From NCBI RefSeq assembly GCF_030287445.1, contig NZ_JASVWB010000002.1:6758001-6822000 (forward strand): a DNA stretch of 64,000 nucleotides, read 5' to 3'. This document shows, piece by piece, positions 55,421 to 64,000 of the stretch (position 1 is the stretch's first letter; every line of letters begins with the position of its first letter). The position numbers were made by a program, and so were the translations under genes. The DNA is from Streptomyces sp. ALI-76-A. Its GTDB lineage: Bacteria > Actinomycetota > Actinomycetes > Streptomycetales > Streptomycetaceae. The notes below the pieces were generated by a model that ran no database searches, was not told the origin of the DNA, and saw only the letters and a program-made list of their open reading frames with translations.

Positions 55421-57055
55421 TCAGGCCGACGGACGCGCCCGCTCCACGACGGCCGCCAGGTCCAGGGTGCCCGGCAGGGTGCCGAAGGCCGCGCCCCCGT
55501 CGCCGCCCAGGCGGGCCGCGCAGAACGCGTCGGCGACCTCCGGGGGCGCGTACCGCACCAGCAGCGAGCCCTGGAGCACCAGCGCCAGCCGCTCGGCCAG
55601 CCGCCGCGCCCGCCCCTCGACGCCCTCCAGGTCGCCCAGTTCGGTCAGCAGGTCCTTGACCGCGGCGTCCAGCCGGTGATCGGCGCCGCGGGCCGCGCCG
55701 ACCTCCACGAGGTAGGCGTTCAGGGCCTGCGGCTCCCGCCGCAACACCCGCACCACGTCCAGCGCCTGGACGTTGCCCGCGCCCTCCCAGACCGAGTTCA
55801 GCGGCGACTCGCGCACCAGGCGGGGCATGCCGGACTCCTCGACGTACCCGTTGCCGCCCAGGCACTCGGCGGCCTCGACCGTCACCGGCGTACACCGCTT
55901 GGTCACCCAGTACTTGGCGGCCGGCACCGCGATCCGCAGCAGCGCGCGCTCCTGTTCACCGCCGTCGTCACAGGCCGCGGCCAGCCGCAGCGCGAGGGCG
56001 GTCGCCGCCTCGGACTCCAGCGCGAGGTCCGCCAGTACGTTGCGCATCAGCGGCTTGTCGACGAGCGTGCCGCCGAACGCCTCGCGGTACGTGCAGTGGT
56101 GGACCGCCTGGGCGACGGCCTGCCGCATCAGGCCGGCCGAGCCGAGCACGCAGTCCAGCCGGGTCGCCGCCACCATCTCGATGATGGTGCGCACCCCGCG
56201 CCCCTCCTCGCCGACCCGGCGTGCCCAGGTCCCGTCGAACTCGACCTCGGCGGAGGCGTTCGACCGGTTGCCCAGCTTGTCCTTGAGCCGCTGGATCCGG
56301 AAGACGTTGCGGGTGCCGTCCTCCAGCACCCGCGGCACCAGGAAGCAGGTCAGCCCCCGCGGCGCCTGCGCGAGCACCAGGAAGCCGTCCGACATCGGCG
56401 CCGAGCAGAACCACTTGTGCCCGGTCAGTCCGTACGTTCCGTCCTCGGCGAGCGGGGTCGCGGCCGTCGCGTTCGCGCGGACGTCGCTGCCACCCTGCTT
56501 CTCCGTCATGCCCATGCCGAACAGGGCGCCGGCCTTCAGGCGGGCGGGCCGCAGCTCGCGGTCGTAGACCATGGACGTCAGCCGCGGCTCCCACTCCGCC
56601 GCGAGCGCGGGGTCGGCGCGCAGCGCGGGCACCGCGGCGTGGGTCATCGACAGCGGACAGAGATTGCCGGCGTCGACCTGCGTCCACACCTGGAACGCGG
56701 CGGCGCGCCGCACATGCCCGCCCGGCCGCGCCCAGGCCGCGGTGAGGCCCGCCGCGACGCCCTTGCCGAGCAGACGGTGCCAGGCGGGATGGAAGTCGAC
56801 CTCGTCGACACGGTGCCCGTAGCGGTCGTGGGTGCGCAGGGCCGGCGGGTTCTCGTTCGCCTGGGCCCCCCACTCCTGCAACTGCGCCGAACCGGCGGCC
56901 CGCCCGAGCGCCGCCAGTTCCCCGCGCACCTCGTCGAGCAGCTCGGGGGGGACATGCCGCTCCACGGCCGCCGTCAGGGCGCGGTCGGCGCTGAAGACGT
57001 CGTAGCCGGTCAGCGGCGGGGGCTGGTTGGACACGGTGTGGGTGCTGCCTGCCAT
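55421..57055 (-). CDS. aidB: AidB-like acyl-CoA dehydrogenase
   Basis: The 544-residue flavoprotein follows the AidB subfamily: N-terminal PLTGYDVFSADRALTAAV, the FGMGMTEKQGGSDVRANAT flavin loop, TGHKWFCSAPMSDGFLVLAQ and the catalytic region AAECLGGNGYVEESGMPRLVRE. AidB proteins are DNA-associated, FAD-binding members of the acyl-CoA dehydrogenase family linked to alkylation damage; the true substrate is unclear. Its length equals E. coli AidB. It stands ahead of the GAF regulator gene on the same strand but is separated by a terminator. Confidence 0.92.
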   Translation of the reverse strand: MAGSTHTVSNQPPPLTGYDVFSADRALTAAVERHVPPELLDEVRGELAALGRAAGSAQLQEWGAQANENPPALRTHDRYGHRVDEVDFHPAWHRLLGKGVAAGLTAAWARPGGHVRRAAAFQVWTQVDAGNLCPLSMTHAAVPALRADPALAAEWEPRLTSMVYDRELRPARLKAGALFGMGMTEKQGGSDVRANATAATPLAEDGTYGLTGHKWFCSAPMSDGFLVLAQAPRGLTCFLVPRVLEDGTRNVFRIQRLKDKLGNRSNASAEVEFDGTWARRVGEEGRGVRTIIEMVAATRLDCVLGSAGLMRQAVAQAVHHCTYREAFGGTLVDKPLMRNVLADLALESEAATALALRLAAACDDGGEQERALLRIAVPAAKYWVTKRCTPVTVEAAECLGGNGYVEESGMPRLVRESPLNSVWEGAGNVQALDVVRVLRREPQALNAYLVEVGAARGADHRLDAAVKDLLTELGDLEGVEGRARRLAERLALVLQGSLLVRYAPPEVADAFCAARLGGDGGAAFGTLPGTLDLAAVVERARPSA

Positions 57056-57225
57056 GCTGCGAACTTACCCCGCACGGCGAGGCTCACCACCATGACATGG
57101 CACCGGGCGGCGAGGGGGCGGCGCGGCGGTACGGCCCTGTGGCCATGCCCGGGAGCGACCCGCGGCGGACCGTCCTCGGCCCGCACGCCCGGCCCTGCCT
57201 CACCCGAGCCGGGCCAGGGTCGCCG

Positions 57226-58358
57226 TCACCTCCGGTTCCGGGAGTCCGGGGCGACCAGTGCGTCCGGCCCGGGGACCCGCGTGAACAGCAGGCGGAGGCC
57301 GCCGACGCCGAGCGGTACCCACAGCAGGAGCGCCTGGAGCAGGCCCGCCAGGCCGTAGCCGAACCGGCGGGCGGTGGAGCAGCGCGCCGGCGGGACCCGG
57401 ACGTGGTCGACGTCCGTGGGCTGGGCGGGGGAGCCGTGCCGGCGCCCGCCCGCCGGGACCGTGCGGCCGCCGGGGGTGCCCTCGTACAGGGCGGAGGAGT
57501 GGCCGAGCTGGGAGCCGTCGCCCATCACGGTGCCGATGTCCAGGACGGTCTGCTCGCCGACGTACACCCCGCTGCCCAGGGTGACGCGGCCGGTGCGGAT
57601 CCGGCCCGCCCGCGCCCGGTAGCCGAGGTAGTGGCACTCCTTGCGGATCACGGTGCCGGCGCCGACGGTCAGCAGGTCGGTGCAGACCGGCACCGAGCGG
57701 GACAGGATCGTCACCCCGCGCCGATCCGCGCGCCCAGCGCCCGCAGGTACAGCACGTACAGCGGACCGCCGACGAACAGCACCAGCGGACGGGAGCGCGG
57801 CAGGGCCTTCACCGTCCAGAAACGGAGACAGGCGAGGCTCCACACCGGGAATTCGGTCTCTTTCCAGCGGCCGACGAGCAGCCACTTCGCCAGCACCGGA
57901 AAGACGCACGCGCCGGCGAACAGCGCACCGCCGAGAAGCACCGAACGGCCGTAGATCCCGGCGGCGCCCTCAGCGCCGGACAGGAAGTCGTAACCCTCGG
58001 CCGTGACCGTTCCGGCGAGCAGACAGGAGACGGCGACACGGCGAACCGCCGGCTCCCGCACAGCGGGTACCGGGCCGTGCTGCCCGGTTGCGGCGGCGGG
58101 ATCGTGACGGCGCCGGACGGCTCGGCCGGGGCCTCGGCGAGGGCCGCCGCCGGCCGGCGGATCGTCGGATGTCCGTAGACGTCCCGCATAGACACCGCGG
58201 GCAGGTCGGGGCGCTTTCTGACCCGGGCGCAGTGGGCCATCGCCAGGGAGTCGGCCCCCAGATCGTCGAAGAAGTGGCTGTCGACCGGAACGTTCTCCTC
58301 GCGTACGACACCGGCCAGCGCCTCGGCGAGAACGCTTTCGGTGCCGGCGCCGGAATAT
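57226..58358 (-). pseudogene. remnant of a Pls/PosA-type non-ribosomal peptide synthetase
   Basis: Three reading frames in order carry pieces of one protein. First, a carrier domain (SVLAEALAGVVREE, HFFDDLGADSLAMAHCAR, with the phosphopantetheine Ser). Second, membrane segments (YGRSVLLGGALFAGACVFPV, RPLVLFVGGPLYVLYLRALG). Third, a left-handed beta-helix piece (VTILSRSVPVCTDLLTVGAG, GDGSQLGHSSALYEG). These match the C-terminal half of polylysine-synthetase-type NRPSs. Frame changes occur near 58030-58080 and at 57712, where a GTGA stands in place of a G-G-V reading. The adenylation domain and the usual later membrane/enzyme part are missing. The carrier frame opens directly after a TGA, so this is a decayed gene. 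Confidence 0.75.
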
Positions 58359-58550
58359 CACCCCACGGGCGCTCCTCGAGCTCCTTGACGCGCATGAAGA
58401 ACAAGGTGAAATCGGTGGGCGCGTGACATGGGTGGAAAGGCGTCCGAGAGGCCCGCTGTGGGCGCTGTATACGGCCAAATTCTTTCGGAATTCTCATGAA
58501 CGGTTCAAGGGCGTTTCAGTCATTGACGCTTTTCCGACGGCGCATTGGGT

Positions 58551-58651
58551 GTCGATCACAACGGGGTGCCGCGCAATGGTCCGAGTCGATCACAACGGGG
58601 TGCCGCGCAATGGTCCGAGTCGATCACAACGGGGTGCCGCGCAATGGTCCG
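58551..58651. repeat. three tandem 34-bp repeats
   Basis: Units start at 58551, 58585 and 58619 and begin GTCGATCACAACGGGG and end near CAATGGTCCGA; copies one and two are identical and the third differs at its last base. They lie in the 485-bp gap (58359-58843), which is less GC-rich than the surroundings, before the YihY gene. No protein in this gap is convincing. Confidence 0.9.
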
Positions 58652-58843
58652 TCCGACCGGCAAACTCACCGAAACGCCGGTGTAATAGGCTGGCGCCGGT
58701 TCCGTTCACGGCCGCCGAACATTTCGACCAACGCGGACATGACAGAAAAATGGTTCGAATAAGGGGTGTCGCGCGGCGGACTCCCTGGCAGACCGGGGTA
58801 CCGCGGGATGAGTGGGGGCCCGCAGGACGGATACCGTTAGGTC

Positions 58844-59980
58844 GTGCAGCCAGCAAGTGAATCCCCGCAGCGGCCCTCCGGTCGGCTCCACCGGGCGCGT
58901 GCCCTCTACCGGGACGTCTCGAAGCGCAGGACCGCCTGGCTGTTGATCAAGGACACCACCAATTCCTGCATGGAGTACCGGATCCTGGGCCTCGCGGCCG
59001 AGGCGGCGTTCTTCACGCTGCTGTCCGTGCCGCCGCTGCTGCTCAGCATGATCGGACTGCTGGGCTACGTCGACGACTGGACCGGTGCCGACACCATCCA
59101 GAGCCTGGAGAACAACCTCCTGGAGGCCTCCCGCACGGTCCTGTCCGACAAGGGCGTCAACCAGATCGCCCAGCCGATCCTGCACGACGTGACCAAGGGC
59201 GGCCGGCCCGACATCATCTCCATCGGCTTCCTGTTCGCGCTGTGGTCCGGCTCCCGCGCGGTGAACGTCTTCATCGACACCATCACCGTCATGTACGGCC
59301 TCGACGGCGTCCGCGGCATCGTCAAGACCCGGCTGCTCGCCTTCGCCCTGTTCCTCGTGGCGCTGCTGATCGGCTCGGTCGCGCTGCCGCTGATGGTGGC
59401 CGGACCGGACGCCGTGGTGAACGTCGTGTCCTGGTCGACCACCGTCGTACAGGTGCTCTACTGGCCCGTCGTCATCGTCCTGTCGATCGTCTTCCTGACC
59501 ACGCTCTACCACGTGTCCGTCCCCGTGCGCTCCCCGTGGATCGAGGACGTGCCCGGCGCCCTGGTCGCCCTCGGCATGTGGGTGCTCGGCAGCTTCCTGC
59601 TGCGCATCTACCTCACCAACACCGTCGAGGGCCCCACCATCTACGGCTCGCTCGCCGCGCCCGTCGCCGTGCTGCTGTGGATCGGTGTGTCCGCGTTCGC
59701 GGTCCTCGTCGGGGCCGCGGTCAACGCCGCCATCGACCGCGTCTGGCCGGCCGCCGCCACGGCCGCGGCCCGCGCCGCCAACGAGCGCCTGCGCGAGGCC
59801 CAGGTCGCCGAGTACGTGGCCCGCGCCGCCGCGGCCCGCGAGACCGACCCCGACGACCCGGACATGCCCTCCGAGTTCCCAGAACGCTGGTCCCGTTTCC
59901 TCCCCCCGGAAGACGTCACGTCCCGCCTGCGCACCCACGTGAAGAGCACGCACCCGCCGCACAAGTCCGACGACTCCTGA
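58844..59980 (+). CDS. YihY/BrkB-family membrane protein
   Basis: The 378-residue protein has six transmembrane helices and the family motifs CMEYRILGLAAEAAFFTLLS, a SGSRAVNVFIDTI loop and PTIYGSLAAPVAVLLWIGV. Its C-terminus is charged and cytoplasmic (REAQVAEYVARAAAARETD). The family is of unknown function, sometimes mis-called ribonuclease BN. The GTG at 58844 has no ribosome-binding site; GATACC and TAGGTC sit just upstream. Confidence 0.9.
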   Translation: MQPASESPQRPSGRLHRARALYRDVSKRRTAWLLIKDTTNSCMEYRILGLAAEAAFFTLLSVPPLLLSMIGLLGYVDDWTGADTIQSLENNLLEASRTVLSDKGVNQIAQPILHDVTKGGRPDIISIGFLFALWSGSRAVNVFIDTITVMYGLDGVRGIVKTRLLAFALFLVALLIGSVALPLMVAGPDAVVNVVSWSTTVVQVLYWPVVIVLSIVFLTTLYHVSVPVRSPWIEDVPGALVALGMWVLGSFLLRIYLTNTVEGPTIYGSLAAPVAVLLWIGVSAFAVLVGAAVNAAIDRVWPAAATAAARAANERLREAQVAEYVARAAAARETDPDDPDMPSEFPERWSRFLPPEDVTSRLRTHVKSTHPPHKSDDS

Positions 59981-60000
59981 ACTGCCCGCCGACGCGGAGG

Positions 60001-60108
60001 GGCCGCGCCGCCCTGTCCAGCGCCTTCAAACGGGTGTACGGCGTGAGCCCCCAGGAGCACCGGACGCGGCCGGCGCGGGGGCCGCGGGACAGGCTCGGCA
60101 CGGCGTAG
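60001..60108 (+). pseudogene. C-terminal remnant of an AraC-family regulator
   Basis: In one frame the sequence reads [19 protein letters not shown] and ends at a TAG (60106-60108). This is the second HTH of AraC proteins, where '[10 protein letters not shown]' is diagnostic. There is no room upstream for the rest, since the YihY gene ends at 59980. It is directly followed by an intact AraC gene at 60119. Confidence 0.75.
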
Positions 60109-60118
60109 CCTGGCGCAT

Positions 60119-60805
60119 GTGTACGCGGAGCGGGCGTCCCGGCTGACCGGGGCGGTGGTGTGGACGAACACCCCGTCCGGGACCGCCGCGCCCGTCCTGC
60201 CCGACGGCTGCATGGACCTGCTGTGGAACGAGGGGCGGCTCATGGTCGCCGGACCCGACACGCGCGCGTACGTCATGGAGGACGGGCCGAGCAGCTGGGC
60301 GGGCGTCCGTTTCCACCCCGGCACCGCGCCCGCCCTTCTCGGGGTGCCCGCGCACGAGCTGCGCGACCGGCGGGTGGCGCTGGCCGACCTGTGGCCGTCC
60401 CGTGAGGTGCGTCGGCTGACCGCACGGGTGGCCGCCGCCGCCGGCCCGGCGAGCGCACTGGAGGAGGTGGCGCTGGAGTGGGCAGCCGCCGCCGAACCCC
60501 CCGACCCGCTCCTGCGACGGCTCGTCACCGCCCTCGACGCGGGCCGCCCGGTCGCCGCGACGGCCGACGAACTCGGCGTGGGTGCTCGCCAGTTGCACCG
60601 CCGTTCGCTGGCCGCCTTCGGCTACGGCCCCAAGACGCTCGCCCGGGTGCTGCGTCTGCAACGCGCGCTCGCGCTGGCCCGCGCCGGTGTCCCCTTCGCC
60701 CGCGTGGCGGCCCGGTCCGGGTTCGCGGACCAGGCCCATCTCGCGCGGGACGTGCGGGAGTTGGCTGGGATGCCGCTGGGGGCGCTACTGGCCCGTTCCG
60801 GGTAG
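60119..60805 (+). CDS. AraC-family transcriptional regulator
   Basis: The 228-residue protein has a short sensor part ([20 protein letters not shown], about 29-120) of the DUF6597 type and a C-terminal AraC HTH pair (about 135-225: [19 protein letters not shown] and [20 protein letters not shown]). It is translated from GTG 60119. Its 3' end overlaps the convergent VOC gene by 21 bp. Confidence 0.85.
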   Translation: MYAERASRLTGAVVWTNTPSGTAAPVLPDGCMDLLWNEGRLMVAGPDTRAYVMEDGPSSWAGVRFHPGTAPALLGVPAHELRDRRVALADLWPSREVRRLTARVAAAAGPASALEEVALEWAAAAEPPDPLLRRLVTALDAGRPVAATADELGVGARQLHRRSLAAFGYGPKTLARVLRLQRALALARAGVPFARVAARSGFADQAHLARDVRELAGMPLGALLARSG

Positions 60806-61189
60806 CGGCGCGAACAGGTCGACGCCGTTGCCGTCCGGGTCCAGCACCACCGCGTACCGCTGTCCCCACACCGCGTCCCACGGCTTGAGGTCACCGCGGT
60901 ACCCGGCGCCGACCAGCTCCTCGTACACGGAGTCGACCTCGGCGGGGCTGTCGCAGCGCAGCGCGAGCGAGTGGCGTCCGCCCCCGGACGGCGGCTGCCA
61001 GTCGGGATGGAAGGAGCGCACGGTCTCCTCCGTGTCGAGCAGCAGCCGCAGCCCGCCGGGCAGGTGGGCCTCGGCGTGCGGCTGGTTCTCGGAGCCTTCG
61101 GGGAAGGCGAGGCCGAGACGGCGGTAGAAGGCGACGGAGGCGGCCATGTCGGAGGCCACCAGGCCGATGGCATCGAATCGTGGACTCAT
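60785..61189 (-). CDS. VOC-family (glyoxalase-like) protein
   Basis: The 134-residue protein is a single vicinal-oxygen-chelate domain: [25 protein letters not shown] at the start and [19 protein letters not shown] at the end. Only part of the usual metal ligands can be placed, so it could be an enzyme, a bleomycin-resistance-like binder or an inactive relative. Convergent with the AraC gene, overlapping it. Confidence 0.88.
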   Translation of the reverse strand: MSPRFDAIGLVASDMAASVAFYRRLGLAFPEGSENQPHAEAHLPGGLRLLLDTEETVRSFHPDWQPPSGGGRHSLALRCDSPAEVDSVYEELVGAGYRGDLKPWDAVWGQRYAVVLDPDGNGVDLFAPLPGTGQ

Positions 61190-61461
61190 GCGGCCACCGT
61201 AGACAGCGCGGCGGCCGGCGGTCTTGAAGGAATCGGACAACGTTCCCGGGCATCGGGCGCAGGCAGGGCGTGTCGCCACCGGGCGCCACACGGCGAGATC
61301 CCCGTCCCGGCCCTTCCGGCAAGGCACACCTGCGCGCAGGTCTCGTCCCGCTGGTCATGAGGGCGGGACCCGCACGGCGCCGCAAAACGCCCCTCACGCC
61401 CGCCTGCGTGACCTCGCCCCCCGGGCGAGCCGCTTCACCCGGGGCCCTAGGGTCGGATGCC

Positions 61462-62112
61462 ATGGCCCCCAGACTCCTCGTCTTCACCCGCACCACCGAC
61501 TACCGGCACGACTCCATCCCCGCCGCGATCACCGCCGTCCGCATGCTCGGTGCCCACGAGGTGGACGCGACGGAGGACCCGGCGGCACTGGAAGCGCCCC
61601 TGGACGGCTACGCGGCGGTGGTCTTCCTCTCGACCAGCGGCGAGGTACTCACCCCGCCCGGCCGTGAGCGGCTGGCGGCGTACGTGGAGGCGGGCGGCGG
61701 TTTCGTCGGGGTGCACGCGGCGGCCTGCACGGAGTACGACTGGCCGTACTACGGGGAACTGCTGGGCGCCCGGTTCGCCCGGCACCCCGCCTACCAGCCG
61801 GGCACGGTGATCGTCGAGGACCGTGCCCACCCCGCCACCCGGCACCTGCCCGCCGCGTGGGAGTTCACCGACGAGTGGTACGACTTCCACACCAGTCCCC
61901 GGGCCCGGGTACGCGTGCTGGCCCGCGCGGACGAGTCGTCCTACGACGGCGGAGGCATGGGCGCCGACCACCCCCTCGCCTGGTGCCGCGAACACGGCCG
62001 GGGCCGGGTCTTCTACACCGCCCTCGGCCACGCCTCCGAGGCCTACGAGGACCCCGCCTTCCGCGCCCACCTGCGGGGCGGGATCGACTGGGCGGCGGGG
62101 CTCGCGGAGTAG
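61462..62112 (+). CDS. ThuA-like domain protein
   Basis: The 216-residue protein is a complete ThuA domain: LLVFTRTTDYRHDSIPAAI, GGGFVGVHAAACTEYDWPYY and HGRGRVFYTALGHASEAYEDP. The fold is class-I glutamine-amidotransferase-like, and members are linked to trehalose/disaccharide utilisation, with unknown chemistry. ATG 61462 follows a 272-bp gap (61190-61461) in which I see no gene. Confidence 0.9.
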   Translation: MAPRLLVFTRTTDYRHDSIPAAITAVRMLGAHEVDATEDPAALEAPLDGYAAVVFLSTSGEVLTPPGRERLAAYVEAGGGFVGVHAAACTEYDWPYYGELLGARFARHPAYQPGTVIVEDRAHPATRHLPAAWEFTDEWYDFHTSPRARVRVLARADESSYDGGGMGADHPLAWCREHGRGRVFYTALGHASEAYEDPAFRAHLRGGIDWAAGLAE

Positions 62113-62155
62113 GCCCGGGGGAGGGCGATCGCCGCAGGGCGTCGCCCGGTGACCG

Positions 62156-62353
62156 TCAGGCCCGCTGCCGCCGCCCCTGCCGCGCGCCGGTCGTGCGCAG
62201 GCCCAGGCCGGCGCCGAGGGCGACGACGCCCATGCCGACGGAGGTGGCGATGCCCTGCGCGCCGTCGACGACGAAGGGCGCGGCCAGCGCGACGACGAGG
62301 TTGAACAGGCACAGGAACCACAGGGCGGGCTTGGACGCGAGCAGCGACTTCAT
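62156..62353 (-). CDS. small two-helix membrane protein
   Basis: A 65-residue protein starting MKSLLASKPALWFLCLFNLV with two predicted helices (about 8-25 and 30-50), a basic end and an AAGGAAAG ribosome-binding site. It resembles small uncharacterised Streptomyces membrane proteins. Convergent with the ThuA gene. Confidence 0.7.
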   Translation of the reverse strand: MKSLLASKPALWFLCLFNLVVALAAPFVVDGAQGIATSVGMGVVALGAGLGLRTTGARQGRRQRA

Positions 62354-62515
62354 GGGGGCTTTCCTTCGGCTGGGAGCGGGGGACCTTCCGAGGTCGACCA
62401 TCCCGTCGTGCGCCCGCCACCACGAGGGAGCACGCTCCCGAACCGGGGTGTAGCCCGCTCCACCCCGCCTCCGCCGTCCCCGTCACGGGCAGGCCCCGCG
62501 CACCCCCGTGCCCTC

Positions 62516-63574
62516 TCAGCCACCCGCCTCCGCTCCACCCACCCGCGCCGTGCTCGCCCGCACCACCAACCGCGTGGACAGTTCGGTACGGGTGCTCTCC
62601 GGGCGGTCCCCGTCCATGATCCGCAGGAGCAGCCGCAGGGCCGTGGCCGCCATCTCCGACAGGGGCTGACGCACCGTGGTGAGGGCGGGGGTGAGCCAGC
62701 GGGCCTCGGGGAGGTCGTCGAAGCCGACCACGCTGATGTCGTCCGGCACCCGCAACCCCCGCTCCGCCAGGGCCTCGTAGACGCCCAGCGCCATCCGGTC
62801 CGAGCAGGCGAAGACGGCCGTGGGCGGTTCGGGCAGGTCGAGGAGTTCCAGCGTCCGGCGGCGGGCGAGACCCTCGTCGAAGCCGGCCTGGCGGACGTAC
62901 TCGGGGCGGTGGCGGACACCGGCGGAGGCGAGCGCCGAGCGGTAGCCGGCGATCCGTGCGCTGCCGCACATCTTGCGCTGGTGGCCCGCGATCACCGCGA
63001 TCCGCTCATGGCCCAGCGCCAGCAGGTGCTCGGTGGCCGTCACCCCGCCCTGCCAGTTCGCCGCGCCCACCGACACCACGCCCGCCGGAGGCTCCAGCAC
63101 CGGGTCGATCAGGACGTACGGGATCCGGTGCTGGTCCAGCCAGGCGTACTGCGACTCGGTCAGTTCGGCCAGGTTGAACAGCACGCCCGACGAGCCGCGC
63201 GCGACGAGCTTGTCGAGCCAGCCGCGCCCGGGGCTGCTGCTGCGGGTGCGGGTCAGTCCGGCCGACACCACCACCTCCAGGCCCGCGTCGTGGGCCGCCT
63301 CCTCCACACCGTGCAGCACCGCCCCCGACCAGGAACTGTCCAGCGCGTGCACGACCAGGTCGACCAGTCCGGACGACTTCGCCGCGTCGAAGCGGGGTCT
63401 GCGGACGTAACCGAGCCGGTCCAGGGCCTCCGTGACCCGGCGGCGGGTCTCGGGGGCCACGTCCTCACGGCCGTTGACCACCTTGGAGGCGGTCGGCACG
63501 GACACGCCGGCCTCCCGGGCGACGACCGCCAGCGTCGGCCCGGCCGCCACGCTCGCACTCCCCGTGCGGACCAT
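62516..63574 (-). CDS. LacI-family transcriptional regulator
   Basis: The 352-residue protein has a LacI HTH (TLAVVAREAGVSVPTASKVVNG, about 14-35) with hinge and a sugar-binding core (IAVIAGHQRKMCGSARIAGY, FACSDRMALGVYEAL, DDISVVGFDDLPEARWLTPAL). It probably controls a sugar-utilisation gene, perhaps the broken gene at the right edge. An operator-like AGTAAGC-GCTTCCT lies 60 bp upstream. Confidence 0.92.
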   Translation of the reverse strand: MVRTGSASVAAGPTLAVVAREAGVSVPTASKVVNGREDVAPETRRRVTEALDRLGYVRRPRFDAAKSSGLVDLVVHALDSSWSGAVLHGVEEAAHDAGLEVVVSAGLTRTRSSSPGRGWLDKLVARGSSGVLFNLAELTESQYAWLDQHRIPYVLIDPVLEPPAGVVSVGAANWQGGVTATEHLLALGHERIAVIAGHQRKMCGSARIAGYRSALASAGVRHRPEYVRQAGFDEGLARRRTLELLDLPEPPTAVFACSDRMALGVYEALAERGLRVPDDISVVGFDDLPEARWLTPALTTVRQPLSEMAATALRLLLRIMDGDRPESTRTELSTRLVVRASTARVGGAEAGG

Positions 63575-63633
63575 CGGGAACCACCTCTCCGGCCCGCCCG
63601 AGGGCCATGAAAAGTTTCGACCAGCGCGGAAAC

Positions 63634-63647
63634 AGTAAGCGCTTCCT
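63634..63647. promoter_or_regulatory. LacI-type operator upstream of the LacI gene
   Basis: AGTAAGCGCTTCCT contains the perfect AAGCGCTT core of LacI/GalR operators with near-symmetric flanks, 60-73 bp before the regulator's start. Autoregulation is likely. Confidence 0.55.
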
Positions 63648-63738
63648 ACCCTAGGTTCGCCAGGCGAAGTCGGGAAGGGTCCGGACTTCGCAGGTCTTCG
63701 CGGGCCTGGACTTTAGAAACCCCCGAACGAGGTGACGG

Positions 63739-64000
63739 CTACCAGCAGCTGAGCCGGACATCGGTGACGTCGGCCGTGCATACGGCGTCGACGAGGTTCG
63801 CGGCTGGGTGCCGGACCTGGACATCGCCCCGGTGGACCCCGGCCGGGACCGGTCGGCGCCGGAGAGCTCGCCGTGGCCCGACGCGGTCCCACGGGCGCGC
63901 GCACCCCGTCGCGGACGTACCGGAACCGCGCCTCGGCTCTCCCAGGGTGAGCGGCCCGTCCACGTCGATGTCGGTCGCCGCCGCCTGCCGGGTGGTGCCC
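63739..64000 (-). pseudogene. fragmentary gene at the right edge
   Basis: The minus strand from the window edge reads TRQAAATDIDVDGPLTLGEP, then coding quality moves to another frame (RFRYVRDGVRAPVG), then returns to a frame ending VQVRHPAANLVDAVCTADV and a TAG at 63739. This pattern suggests a gene with frameshifts, perhaps a glycoside hydrolase C-terminus, but I cannot name it. It may also be sequence error. Confidence 0.3.

Noticed and set aside
58551..58651. CRISPR array
   Set aside because: The 34-bp units are directly tandem with no spacers and no cas genes nearby.
58423..58860. 145-codon open frame containing the 34-bp repeats
   Set aside because: No ribosome-binding site, rare-codon content, and the frame changes with each repeat since 34 is not a multiple of three.

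Overview
The window is high-GC DNA with GTG/ATG starts, GTGA/ATGA stop-start overlaps and strong G/C at third codon positions, typical of a Streptomyces chromosome. From memory, gene content and order resemble the S. coelicolor stretch from cprB and geosmin synthase to the sulfate-assimilation cluster. I saw no rRNA, tRNA, insertion sequence or CRISPR array. All family names come from reading the proteins; no search was run.

Layout. (1) 1-2840: a signalling block with an NmrA-like reductase (cut by the left edge), a gamma-butyrolactone-receptor repressor, an AfsA-type butyrolactone synthase and a CprB orthologue whose promoter carries a near-consensus receptor operator. (2) 2931-10451: ARMT1-like protein, geosmin synthase, PDZ membrane protein, M24 peptidase and a kinase-fold protein without its catalytic Asp. 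(3) 10585-22176: trehalose from glycogen (treZ, treY, treX), interrupted by a DUF1707-FHA protein and two convergent M14 carboxypeptidase paralogues around a subtilisin-inhibitor-like protein. (4) 22376-24587: two secreted proteins that together look like a copper amine oxidase split into two polypeptides. (5) 24690-34463: HEPN-type protein, DEDDh exonuclease, EamA exporter with divergent LysR, phosphotransferase, a sugar ABC importer without its ATPase, and a DUF3152 metalloprotease. (6) 34670-41211: response regulator, sensor kinase and lipoprotein operon, a macrolide-type glycosyltransferase with an operator inside its promoter, and an MMPL transporter. (7) 42099-51610: a minus-strand sulfur assimilation block reading, from its 5' end, leader peptide, sulfite reductase, zinc-ribbon protein, cysH, cysC, cysD, cysN, a sulfonate/sulfate-type ABC importer and sirohydrochlorin chelatase. 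(8) 51738-64000: acetyltransferase, secreted protein, GAF regulator with a collagen-like tail, AidB-like dehydrogenase, a decayed Pls-type peptide synthetase, YihY protein, an AraC remnant beside an intact AraC gene, VOC and ThuA proteins, a LacI regulator, and a broken gene at the right edge.

How the genes work together. The sulfur block is the clearest unit: import, activation (CysDN, CysC), reduction (CysH, sulfite reductase) and the siroheme chelation step, headed by a short ORF that looks like a cysteine-sensing attenuator. TreX, TreY and TreZ form a complete glycogen-to-trehalose route. The signalling block could make and sense a butyrolactone next to geosmin synthase. The most unusual unit is the amine-oxidase pair, where the N-terminal-type domains and the catalytic domain lie on separate exported proteins.
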